The notes below the pieces were generated by a model. It was not told the origin of the DNA. It did not search any database and worked only from the letters and a program-made list of their open reading frames with translations. Positions 1 to 7,206 of a stretch of DNA of 64,000 nt are shown here, piece after piece. Position numbers and translations under genes: made by a program. This DNA is from Bacillota bacterium (GTDB lineage: Bacteria > Bacillota > Clostridia > Christensenellales > SZUA-584). Location: positions 1-64,000 of the forward strand of contig JAEYLC010000014.1 of the NCBI GenBank assembly GCA_023461435.1, written 5' to 3'. Each line of letters opens with the position of its first letter. Within the stretch, counting starts at the first letter, position 1.

Positions 1-50
1 AGATACCATTTGCGGTCCACAGAGCCGGGTTTTGCCATATATGATTTCAT
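1..50 (-). CDS. rplM: 50S ribosomal protein L13, N-terminal fragment
   Basis: The first 16 codons of a leftward gene that leaves the window at base 1. Reading the minus strand from ATG at 50-48 gives MKSYMAKPGSVDRKWY, the conserved opening of bacterial L13 (a large-subunit protein that binds 23S rRNA). A strong GGGAGG Shine-Dalgarno site lies 9 bases upstream at about 58-64. The identification rests on this short but characteristic N-terminus and on the hairpin leader and consensus promoter just upstream. In most Firmicutes rpsI (S9) follows, but that part is outside the window. Confidence 0.85.
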   Translation of the reverse strand, partial: MKSYMAKPGSVDRKWY

Positions 51-125
51 TAGGCTTCCTCCCAGTGTTTGCTAAGGTTTTAGTCGCAGCCTATCGATCG
101 GGGCTAGTGAACGATAAAACGCGCA
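51..125 (-). promoter_or_regulatory. Leader of rplM with nested hairpin (L13-leader-like)
   Basis: The transcribed leader between the promoter and the rplM start. On the minus strand a 6-bp stem GTTTTA/TAAAAC (plus-strand 115-120 and 77-82) encloses a shorter GCC/GGC stem, leaving a compact structure upstream of the GGGAGG site. Autoregulatory L13 leaders are known in Firmicutes. Assignment to that family is inference from position and shape. Confidence 0.55.
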
Positions 126-131
126 GATAAC

Positions 132-160
132 ATTGTATACAATGGAGCCGTGCGTGTCAA
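132..160 (-). promoter_or_regulatory. Sigma-A-type promoter for rplM overlapping a perfect palindrome
   Basis: On the minus strand TTGACA (plus 155-160) is followed after 17 bases by TACAAT (plus 132-137), a near-consensus vegetative promoter firing leftward into rplM. The -10 region lies inside the perfect 14-bp palindrome CATTGTATACAATG (131-144), which could be a repressor operator. Confidence 0.75.
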
Positions 161-226
161 GATTTTTTACGGCCAATCGGGGCTTTTTTGCGCCACAATC
201 CATAAGTATAACCGTCTTTTTAATTG

Positions 227-1384
227 TTATGCCGCCTGCGGTTCGCTGTGCAGCTTTAAGCAGACCGCAATCAGCGGCAGCATCAGCGCCAAAGCGATCA
301 GCATCGCCGTCTGCAGGCCCAAAGCGTCGCCAATCGCGCCAAAAACGGGCGGTGCGATAAAGCAAGCGAGCGTGTATCCGAGAAACACGAGCGAGGACGC
401 CGCGGCGGTATCGTCCGGCACAAGGCCGCACAGCTCCACGATAAACGCGGGGAAGTTCATCGACAGCCCGAGGCCGCCGAGACCTGAGAGCACGCAGATC
501 AGCGCCGGATCGGTGCTCAGCAGCATCAGCGCGATCGCGGCGAGCGCAAACGCGCTTGCGGCGGGCAGAACCTTGCGCGATGGCAATTTGTGCAGCCCTC
601 TCGCGTAAATTAACCGACCCGCCATCGATCCGAAGAAAAAGGCGCTGAGTGCCACGGCGCTTTGCAGCGCGCTGCCGCCGGCGTCGGAGACAAAGCTTGA
701 AATGAAGTAAATCACGGTGATCTGCACAACGGAGTTGAGTACGGCGGCGGCCAGATACCGCTTGACGCCTTTGCGTTTCAGCGTGCGCAGCAGCTTGCCG
801 AAGCCGCCAAAATTGTGCCTTTTCTGCAGCAGCGGCATTTTGATTTCGGTACGCAATCCGGCAAAGAAAACGAGTGCGCAGAGTGCCGTGAAAACGCCGA
901 GGCCCAGAAACACAGGCCGGTACTCGCTGCCCAGCAGCATCGCGAAGAACGGCCCTGCCGCGCCCGCGGCAGACCACAGCGCCTGCATGAGCCCGATGTG
1001 AAAGCTCTTCTTCTGCGGCGATAAGTCCGCGATGATCGAATTGGAGAGCGTGTCGGAGATGTTGTTAAAAAGGCCGAGCAGCAAGAACAGCGCGTAGAGC
1101 AGTATGAGCTCGGTGCTGATGCCGATAAAAACGATGACGAGCGCGAGTACAAACGAACAGACGGCCATGATGCGCGTCTGGTTAAGCGCTGAAAACACGG
1201 TGAAGCACAGCAGCACCGAAAGCGCGGTGCCGACGGACTGCAGCGTGGAAAAAAGGCCCGCCTGCGCGAGTGTCAGCGAAAAAGCGCCGCGCATGACGGG
1301 GATCATATATCCCAAAACCGTGACATACAGCGCGAGCGCCATCACGGGCGGATAGACAAAATAGGGCTTTAACTCCTGTTTCAT
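227..1384 (-). CDS. Major facilitator superfamily (MFS) transporter
   Basis: A 385-residue polytopic membrane protein with about 12 hydrophobic segments, the usual MFS size, and a central cytoplasmic loop around residues 185-215 rich in Lys and Arg. The N-terminal half has glycine-rich helices, and a GLGGLGLSMNFPAF-like motif sits in the C-terminal half, as in drug or sugar MFS exporters; the substrate cannot be read from sequence. I place the start at the ATG at 1384, which has a GAGG site 6 bases upstream, rather than the in-frame ATG at 1396. An extended -10 (TGTTATAAT on the minus strand, plus 1411-1419) lies just upstream. It is monocistronic and convergent to nothing; rplM is transcribed away beyond it. 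Confidence 0.8.
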   Translation of the reverse strand: MKQELKPYFVYPPVMALALYVTVLGYMIPVMRGAFSLTLAQAGLFSTLQSVGTALSVLLCFTVFSALNQTRIMAVCSFVLALVIVFIGISTELILLYALFLLLGLFNNISDTLSNSIIADLSPQKKSFHIGLMQALWSAAGAAGPFFAMLLGSEYRPVFLGLGVFTALCALVFFAGLRTEIKMPLLQKRHNFGGFGKLLRTLKRKGVKRYLAAAVLNSVVQITVIYFISSFVSDAGGSALQSAVALSAFFFGSMAGRLIYARGLHKLPSRKVLPAASAFALAAIALMLLSTDPALICVLSGLGGLGLSMNFPAFIVELCGLVPDDTAAASSLVFLGYTLACFIAPPVFGAIGDALGLQTAMLIALALMLPLIAVCLKLHSEPQAA

Positions 1385-1480
1385 GCAAAACCTCATAAGA
1401 TATGATGCGCATTATAACACAGCTTTGTTTCCATTGTATATATACATTCACGAAATCGGGCTTAGCCGCGGCGCGGGCCT

Positions 1481-1508
1481 TTGCAGACCTGCGGCTTCGT
1501 GGTATGAT
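1481..1508 (+). promoter_or_regulatory. Probable promoter of rarA
   Basis: TTGCAG (1481-1486), a 16-base spacer and TATGAT (1503-1508) stand 7 bases before an AAGGAG site, just upstream of the rarA start region. The match is good at -10 and partial at -35. Confidence 0.45.
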
Positions 1509-1530
1509 TGAGATAAGGAGACGGGGACAT

Positions 1531-1563
1531 ATGTTCGCCCCCGGCATGAAAAGCTGTGGATAA
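1531..1563 (+). CDS. Ten-codon leader ORF overlapping the rarA start
   Basis: ATG at 1531 is preceded by the best Shine-Dalgarno site in the region (AAGGAG, 1515-1520, 10 bases away). It encodes MFAPGMKSCG, and its stop TAA (1561-1563) lies just past the GTG start of rarA at 1556 in another frame. It may serve as a leader whose translation is coupled to rarA, or it may be incidental. No homology is expected for so short a peptide. Confidence 0.35.
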   Translation: MFAPGMKSCG

Positions 1564-2875
1564 TCTGTTTGAAAACAACGTCAATAAAAAAGCGCCGCTC
1601 GCCGACAGAATGCGCCCGCGCACCATCGACGAGTTCTTCGGGCAGGCGCACATTGTGGGCAAGGGCAAGCTGCTGCGCCGCGCGATCGAGACAGACTCGC
1701 TGACGTCGTCGATATTTTTCGGGCCCCCGGGCTCGGGCAAAACAACGCTCGCTTCCGTGATCGCGAATACGACGGGCGCGGCGTTTGAAAAATTAAACGC
1801 CGTCACGAGCGGCGTGAAGGACGTGCGCGTGATCATCGACAAGGCGCAGGAACGGCTGGGGCTTTACGGGCAACCCACGTACTTGCTGCTTGACGAGTGC
1901 CACCGCTGGAGCAAAACGCAGAGCGACAGCATACTGCCCGCGATCGAAAAAGGCATCATCCGGTTCATCGGCTCAACGACGGAAAACCCGATGGTGAGCA
2001 TGACGAGCGCGATTGTGAGCCGGTGCCGGCTGTTCCAGTTTTTTCAGCTGACCAAGGACGATGTGAAGGGCATCATCGGCATGGCGCTGAGCGACAGCGC
2101 GCGCGGCCTTGGCGGGCTCGACGTCGTATTGGAGCCCGAGGCGCTTGAACATATCGCGAACGTGGCCAACGGAGACGCGCGCACGGCGCTCAACGCGGTG
2201 GAGCTTGCGGTGCTCACCACGCCTGTGGGGAAGGACGGGAGCATCGTGATCGGCCTTGATATCGCCGAGGAATCGATCCAAAGGCGCGCGGTGCGCTGCG
2301 ACGAAGAGGAATACTACAATATGCTGAGCGCGTTTTGCAAATCGCTGCGCGGCTCGGACGCGGACGCGGCGCTGTTCTGGTTCGGGCGGCTTATTTACGC
2401 GGGGGTGGACCCGCGGCTCATCATGCGGCGCATATTCGCGCACGCGAGCGAGGACGTGGGGCTCGCGAACCCCTCCTCGATGACGCAGGCGGCGGCGGCC
2501 GCGCAGGCGCTCGAGTTCGTGGGCATGCCCGAGGCGCGGCTCAGCATCGCGCAGGCGATCATATTTCTTTGCGAATCGCCGAAGTCCAACGCGGTGGTGA
2601 TGGCGGTGGACGGCGCGTTTTCGGACGCGGAGCACGCATATCAGGTGCCCGTACCGCTGCATTTGCGCGATACGCATTACCATGGCGCGGACAAGCTCGG
2701 CAACGGCAAGGGCTATAAATACCCGCACGATTTTGAGAAGCATTACACGCCGCAGCAGTACCTGCCCGACAACCTTGTGGGCACGGTGTACTATCAGCCG
2801 TCCGACGAGGGGTATGAGAAGAAGATCAAGGAAGCGCGGCGGTACATGAGAAGAGAAGAAAAAATGGAGAAATAA
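1556..2875 (+). CDS. rarA: Replication-associated recombination protein A (RarA/MgsA AAA+ ATPase)
   Basis: A clamp-loader-like AAA+ ATPase of 439 residues that acts at stalled replication forks; length and domain order fit the family. Visible features are the N-terminal LADRMRPRTIDEFFGQ motif, Walker A GPPGSGKTT near residue 56, the Walker B/DExH-like box LLLDECHRW near residue 107, and sensor 1 FIGSTTENP. These are followed by the C-terminal oligomerisation region ending in the PPxQYLPD-like motif of RarA. The GTG start at 1556 is the only in-frame choice, because TGA sits at 1547. It has no ideal ribosome site of its own and overlaps a ten-codon ORF that does. Confidence 0.95.
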   Translation: MDNLFENNVNKKAPLADRMRPRTIDEFFGQAHIVGKGKLLRRAIETDSLTSSIFFGPPGSGKTTLASVIANTTGAAFEKLNAVTSGVKDVRVIIDKAQERLGLYGQPTYLLLDECHRWSKTQSDSILPAIEKGIIRFIGSTTENPMVSMTSAIVSRCRLFQFFQLTKDDVKGIIGMALSDSARGLGGLDVVLEPEALEHIANVANGDARTALNAVELAVLTTPVGKDGSIVIGLDIAEESIQRRAVRCDEEEYYNMLSAFCKSLRGSDADAALFWFGRLIYAGVDPRLIMRRIFAHASEDVGLANPSSMTQAAAAAQALEFVGMPEARLSIAQAIIFLCESPKSNAVVMAVDGAFSDAEHAYQVPVPLHLRDTHYHGADKLGNGKGYKYPHDFEKHYTPQQYLPDNLVGTVYYQPSDEGYEKKIKEARRYMRREEKMEK

Positions 2876-2879
2876 AAAA

Positions 2880-2908
2880 TTGATATTTATAAAATTAAGG
2901 TATATATA
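2880..2908 (+). promoter_or_regulatory. Probable promoter of the CxxC lipoprotein gene
   Basis: TTGATA (2880-2885), 17 bases, TATATA (2903-2908), in a short AT-rich gap between rarA and the lipoprotein gene. Confidence 0.5.
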
Positions 2909-2941
2909 TCTAATATACCTATGATTAACAGGAGAAATATC

Positions 2942-3508
2942 ATGAAAAAATTCTCGGTCTTTTTCCTCGCTCTATGCATTTTCCTTTCCGGATGCAGCTA
3001 TTCATCGGCAACGATACCCTTTGATACCGAATCGGCGAGCGCCACGACAGCAGCCGCACCGACACCGGAGCCGACCCCCGTACCGACGCCGGAGCCGACG
3101 CCGGAGCCGACGCCGGAGCCGACCCCTGTGCCCACTGTTGCAACAAAGACATGCGATGCGTGCAGCGGTACTGGCGTATGTTCCGATTGTGGAGGTGCAG
3201 GCACATGTGATGTATGTGATGGCACTGGGATACGCGCCGGGTTTTCATGCTGGAATTGCAACGGGACGGGGAAATGTCTTAGATGCGGCGGCAGTGGAGT
3301 ATGCCAGTATTGCAACGGTGCTGGAGTCGTCATCGATTCACAGGCAGCGCTTGCTCCCGACGCATGCCATATTTGCGGCGGAAACGGAAAGTGCAACGTC
3401 TGTGGAGGACTCGGTTATTATCTTTCTGTCGATTTCGAAAGGATCGAATGCAACAGTTGCCACGGAGACGGAAAATGCCAGTATTGTAACGGTACAGGTC
3501 GAGAATGA
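2942..3508 (+). CDS. Lipoprotein with ten DnaJ-type CxxC motifs
   Basis: A 188-residue exported lipoprotein. The signal peptide (MKKFSVFFLALCIFLSGC) ends in an LSGC lipobox, so Cys18 should be lipidated. Next comes a low-complexity stalk of PTPEP repeats (about residues 38-60). The C-terminal two-thirds carries ten CxxC pairs followed by Gly residues (CxxCxGxG), as in the zinc-binding centre of DnaJ. Such modules bind zinc or act in thiol chemistry; here they would face the outside of the cell, which is unusual. I chose ATG 2942 because AGGAGA (2930-2935) sits 6 bases upstream; an earlier in-frame ATG at 2921 lacks a site. The function is unknown. Confidence 0.8.
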   Translation: MKKFSVFFLALCIFLSGCSYSSATIPFDTESASATTAAAPTPEPTPVPTPEPTPEPTPEPTPVPTVATKTCDACSGTGVCSDCGGAGTCDVCDGTGIRAGFSCWNCNGTGKCLRCGGSGVCQYCNGAGVVIDSQAALAPDACHICGGNGKCNVCGGLGYYLSVDFERIECNSCHGDGKCQYCNGTGRE

Positions 3509-3535
3509 TATACGGTACAGGTCGAGAATGATATA
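3491..3535 (+). repeat. 23-bp tandem duplication across the lipoprotein stop codon
   Basis: The unit GGTACAGGTCGAGAATGATATA plus one C at 3491-3513 is repeated at 3514-3535. The first copy supplies the final codons and TGA of the lipoprotein; the second is a non-coding duplicate. This looks like a recent slippage event. Confidence 0.9.
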
Positions 3536-3565
3536 AAGAAGACAACAATAAGGCTGGTATAAAAA

Positions 3566-5296
3566 ATGGATAGAATCGCGCTGAAAAAGCTTATTGATGT
3601 GGCTGCGGGCCGGGTTCCCGCCGATACTGTGATCAAAAACTGCAGGGTGGTTGATGTGTACAATGCGTCAATCATCGAAGGCGATATTGCGCTATGCGGC
3701 GGGCTGATCGCCGGAGTGGGTCAATATGAAGGCTTAAGCGAAATCGCCGCGAACGGCCGGTATGCCGCGCCGGGTTTTATCGACGGCCATATCCATGTGG
3801 AATCGTCCTATGTGAGCCCCGAGGAGATGGGCAGGCTCATCGTGCCGCACGGCACCACGACGATCATCTCCGACCCGCATGAAATCACGAACGTCTGCGG
3901 CCTGACTGGCCTTAACTATATGATCGAAGCGTCGAAAGGAACCGCGCTCGATATCAAATGGATGCTGCCGTCCTGCGTGCCCGCCACGCCTTTTGAACAC
4001 GCGGGAGCGACTGTGGCCGCCGAAGATATGGAGCCGGTATTTGGCCGGAACGAAATCTTAGGGCTTGGCGAGTTCATGAATTATCCGGGTGTCGCCGGGG
4101 CAGACAGCGGCGTGCTCGATAAGCTTAATGTGGCAAAAGAGCACGGAAAGCCGATCGACGGGCACAGCCCGGGGCTCAGCGGAAACGCGCTCAACGCATA
4201 TGCGTCCGCCGGTATCCATACGGACCACGAATGCTCGACCGTGGAGGAAATGCGTGACCGGCTGTCCCGCGGGATGTATGTGCTGATGCGGCAGGGCTCT
4301 GCCTGCCATAACCTCATCGAGCTCCTTAAAGCGGTGACGCCGCTAAACAGCAGGCGCTGTGTGCTTTGCTCGGACGACTGCCAGCCCAAAACGATATTAA
4401 GCGCCGGACATCTTGATAACCATCTGCGCATCTGTGTGAACGCGGGGATCGATCCTGTTGTGGCGATTCAGATGGCGACTCTGAATGCCGCCGAGTGCTA
4501 TGGCCTTAACAACAGGGGCGCGATTGCGCCGGGGCTCAGAGCGGATATTGTTCTGATCGATAATCTTAAGGATTTCAATGTGAGCAAGGTGTTCATCGCC
4601 GGGCGGGAGACGGCGGCGGACGGGAAATACCTGCTGCCGGTCAGCCGTCATGACATATCCGCCACCAAAGGACGGTTCCGCGTCAAGGATTTCTCTAAAG
4701 ACAGGCTAAGGCTGAAGGTCAACTCCGACAGGGCGCATGTGATCACGATCATTCCGGGCGGCGTCGTCACCGGCAACGAAACGACTGAGATCACAAGAGA
4801 CGAAAACGGTGATTTTGTGTATGACCCGGGCAAGGATATCGTAAAGATCGCCGTCGTTGAGCGGCATCAGAATACCGGCAACGTGGCTGTGGCGCTGCTC
4901 AAGGGCTATGGCATAAAGCGGGGCGCCGTCGCGCTGTCGATCGCGCATGACTCGCACAACATCATCGTGGTGGGCGTGAACGACGACGAGATGGCATATG
5001 CCGTGCAAAAGCTGATCGATCAGGACGGCGGCATTGTGCTTGTGGACGGCGGAAACGTGCTTGAGAGCCTGCCGATGCCGATCGCCGGGCTCATGAGCGA
5101 TCAGAGCGGCGAGTGGGTGGATGAAAAGCTTACGCGCATTCATCAGACGGCAGTGGAGCAGCTCGGTATCAGCGGGCTTGTGGAGCCCGTGATGACGCTG
5201 TGCTTTATGGCGCTGCCCGTGATACCGGAGTTAAAGCTTACGGATATGGGGCTGTTCGATGTGACGAAGTTCGACTTTATAAACATTGAAGCTTAA
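3566..5296 (+). CDS. ade: Adenine deaminase
   Basis: Converts adenine to hypoxanthine plus ammonia for purine salvage or nitrogen scavenging. At 576 residues it matches AdeC/YerA-type enzymes of the amidohydrolase superfamily. Metal ligands are visible in PGFIDGHIHVESS (about residue 74), the HGTTTIISDPHEI segment, GHSPG, and the late Asp in LCSDDCQPK. The C-terminal domain with the VVERHQNTGN and AHDSHNIIVVG motifs is typical of adenine deaminase and absent from other amidohydrolases. The ATG start is preceded by a modest AAGGCTGG site; the gene follows the tandem duplication by 30 bases. Confidence 0.95.
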   Translation: MDRIALKKLIDVAAGRVPADTVIKNCRVVDVYNASIIEGDIALCGGLIAGVGQYEGLSEIAANGRYAAPGFIDGHIHVESSYVSPEEMGRLIVPHGTTTIISDPHEITNVCGLTGLNYMIEASKGTALDIKWMLPSCVPATPFEHAGATVAAEDMEPVFGRNEILGLGEFMNYPGVAGADSGVLDKLNVAKEHGKPIDGHSPGLSGNALNAYASAGIHTDHECSTVEEMRDRLSRGMYVLMRQGSACHNLIELLKAVTPLNSRRCVLCSDDCQPKTILSAGHLDNHLRICVNAGIDPVVAIQMATLNAAECYGLNNRGAIAPGLRADIVLIDNLKDFNVSKVFIAGRETAADGKYLLPVSRHDISATKGRFRVKDFSKDRLRLKVNSDRAHVITIIPGGVVTGNETTEITRDENGDFVYDPGKDIVKIAVVERHQNTGNVAVALLKGYGIKRGAVALSIAHDSHNIIVVGVNDDEMAYAVQKLIDQDGGIVLVDGGNVLESLPMPIAGLMSDQSGEWVDEKLTRIHQTAVEQLGISGLVEPVMTLCFMALPVIPELKLTDMGLFDVTKFDFINIEA

Positions 5297-5304
5297 AGGT
5301 TGCT

Positions 5305-5381
5305 CTTTCTCTATCCCCTTGCCTCCTTGAGGGAGGTGGCAAATGGCGGATTTCAATCCGGCATTTGACGGAGAGAGTCAG
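5305..5381 (+). repeat. Palindromic intergenic repeat of the CTCCTTGAGGGAGG type
   Basis: Between ade and the CPBP gene. It holds TCCTTGAGGGAGG followed by a hairpin with 13-base arms (5340-5352 and 5355-5367, one mismatch) and a GACGGAGAGAGTC tail. The shape matches small dispersed repeats common between genes of gut Clostridia. It may also end ade transcripts. Confidence 0.6.
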
Positions 5382-6369
5382 ATATCGATATAAGGAGGAT
5401 GCCCATGAGATACACGATTCTAAGGCCCCCAATGATGGAGAAGATGGAAACGGCGAGTATCATCCAAACGTCATCATCTCAATTTTAATACTTCTCACCG
5501 TGTATATCGCTTATTTGCTCGCGTCTGTGATCGCCTCAATCATCTATTTCATCATATACTTTGCGCAAAATCCGGGCACTATTCGCGGTTCGTTTTCTGA
5601 AATTCTGCAAAACCTCATGCAGATGGCGGCATCGCAGGACACGATGCTGTTTTCTTTTTATTGCGCGGCAATATTCATCGTCCTCATATTGATAGAAGTT
5701 CGCTTCATTGAAAAACGTCCTTTATCAACGCTGGGTTTTTCAAAAAAGCGTTCCGCTCTGAACTATGTTATCGGGTTTGGTATCGGCGTACTGATACTTG
5801 CGGTTAACCTTTTGCCGGACGCCGTTTTTCGATGGACTGGCATGTCCTTTATCGGGTTCAGCCCGGTCGTGGCGTTATTTTTGGTCGCTTTCATGATTCA
5901 GTCCGCCTGTGAAGAAATCATGTTCCGAGGGTATTTAATGCCGCTGTTCGGCAGAAAGATCGGCATGTTTTGGGCGGTCATGCTGTCGTCGCTGCTGTTT
6001 GCGCTGTTTCACATTTTCAACGGCGATATGACGATATTGAGCGTGATCAACATTTTCGCGATCGGCGTGTTTCTCGGGTTCTATATGATTCGCACCGACA
6101 ACATATGGGGCGCGTGCGGTATACACGCGGCGTGGAACTTTGTTCAAGGGCTTGTCTATCCGATGAATATCGGCCCGATTTCGTTTGACTATTCCGCTCT
6201 GTCAACCGGCAGTACCGATTTTTTGTCCAAGGATTACGGCATTATTGGAGATCCGTCATCGTTGATCAGCATCGTTATATTCGCCGCGGCGATTGCGTGG
6301 GTGCTGCTGCTTGGAAAGAATAAAATCGTCACGGGAAAAGAAGACAGTACTTTTTCGCAGACGTTGTAG
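5365..6369 (+). CDS. CPBP-family intramembrane metalloprotease (Abi-like), likely frameshifted start
   Basis: A polytopic membrane protein with the three CPBP/Abi signatures: EEIMFRGY (EExxxR, about residue 187), LFALFHIF (FxxxH) and GIHAAWNF (HxxxN). These residues form the active site of glutamate-type intramembrane proteases related to Rce1, which process prenylated proteins or bacteriocin-type peptides in known members. The open frame begins at a TTG (5365) buried in the arm of the upstream repeat hairpin, which is implausible. A perfect AAGGAGG site (5392-5398) instead precedes ATG 5399 and ATG 5405 in the next frame, and that frame stops after 30 codons. One missing base near the run of five C at 5426-5430 would join the two frames. 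Either the gene carries a natural 1-bp deletion or the sequence has an error there. Confidence 0.8.
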   Translation: MTERVRYRYKEDAHEIHDSKAPNDGEDGNGEYHPNVIISILILLTVYIAYLLASVIASIIYFIIYFAQNPGTIRGSFSEILQNLMQMAASQDTMLFSFYCAAIFIVLILIEVRFIEKRPLSTLGFSKKRSALNYVIGFGIGVLILAVNLLPDAVFRWTGMSFIGFSPVVALFLVAFMIQSACEEIMFRGYLMPLFGRKIGMFWAVMLSSLLFALFHIFNGDMTILSVINIFAIGVFLGFYMIRTDNIWGACGIHAAWNFVQGLVYPMNIGPISFDYSALSTGSTDFLSKDYGIIGDPSSLISIVIFAAAIAWVLLLGKNKIVTGKEDSTFSQTL

Positions 6370-6426
6370 GATATCAAACAGATGATGAAGCCAATATGCC
6401 ATAATATAACATAATAGAAGAATTAT

Positions 6427-6455
6427 TTGCGAATCAGTGGCGATATTGATATAAT
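6427..6455 (+). promoter_or_regulatory. Promoter of the ECF S component-coaX-hom operon
   Basis: TTGCGA (6427-6432), exactly 17 bases, TATAAT (6450-6455). It would give a leader of about 110 bases before the ATG at 6572. I could not assign that leader to a riboswitch class. Confidence 0.6.
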
Positions 6456-6571
6456 ACAACCACGGTTTTTTATATGCGGGCGTATGCTTTGCGCAGCGCC
6501 ACGCAAGCTAAATGAAAAGCCGAATATGACTAATGTCGGGTATCCTTTATGGAATCCGAACGGAGGAAAAA

Positions 6572-7174
6572 ATGAAAAAGAATACGTTGTTTTGGGTACA
6601 GATGTCGCTGTTCACGGCGATCGAACTGCTTTTCTGCTTTACGGTGCTGGGGTCGTTGCCTCTCGGGCCGGGCATTGTGGCGACGCTCGCCCATATCCCC
6701 GCCCTGATCGCCGCGATGACGCTCGGCAAAAAAGCGGGCGCTTTCATCGGGCTCGTGCTCGGTATCAGCTCGGTCATCGTCTGGACGTTCATGCCTGCCA
6801 ATCCGCTTGTGGCTTTTGCCTTCAGTCCGTTCGTGCCGAACGGCAACATATGGAGCCTGCTGATCAGCGTGGTGCCGCGTTTCGTGTTTCCGATATTTGC
6901 GGCGCGGCTGTTTGAAACGCTTCGGAAACGCAAAGGACTCGTGCTGTCGGCATCGGTGGCGGCGGGAGCAGGCACGCTGCTGCATTCGCTGCTCGTGTTG
7001 TCGGGCATATTTTTCGCCTTCTACGGCAGCGACGTGGTGGGAGGCAGCTACACAACGTTCCTTGTCGCATGGGGCGGCCTTAACGCTGTGATCGAGATCA
7101 TACTCGCGGTCATCGTCGTCGCGGCCGTTGTTGTGCCACTGACTAAGATGAACGCGCGCAGCGCGAAAGCTTGA
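6572..7174 (+). CDS. ECF transporter S component, candidate pantothenate carrier
   Basis: A 200-residue integral membrane protein with about six hydrophobic helices, the size of substrate-binding S subunits of energy-coupling factor importers. The helix near residue 30 reads LGPGIVATLAHIPALIAAM, typical of this family. The start at 6572 has CGGAGG 5 bases upstream; an earlier in-frame start at 6533 lacks one. The next gene is pantothenate kinase, 32 bases downstream, so pantothenate is the best guess for the substrate (a PanT-like role), by context only. No ATPase or T subunit is adjacent, so it would share a module encoded elsewhere, as group II ECF systems do. Confidence 0.75.
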   Translation: MKKNTLFWVQMSLFTAIELLFCFTVLGSLPLGPGIVATLAHIPALIAAMTLGKKAGAFIGLVLGISSVIVWTFMPANPLVAFAFSPFVPNGNIWSLLISVVPRFVFPIFAARLFETLRKRKGLVLSASVAAGAGTLLHSLLVLSGIFFAFYGSDVVGGSYTTFLVAWGGLNAVIEIILAVIVVAAVVVPLTKMNARSAKA

Positions 7175-7206
7175 GTGTAGCATCAGAAAAAGAACTGGAG
7201 AGATCA

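Noticed and set aside
72..977. Long leftward open frame overlapping the MFS gene
   Set aside because: It is an Arg/Ala-rich shadow of the MFS transporter in another frame, with no membrane helices and no ribosome site.
3049..3132. Short CCGACGCCGGAG-type tandem repeats as a possible CRISPR or VNTR
   Set aside because: They encode the PTPEP stalk of the lipoprotein; there are no spacers.
6463..6571. Leader before the ECF S component as a T-box or folate riboswitch
   Set aside because: No GGTGGNACCGC box and no match to the folate aptamer core were seen.
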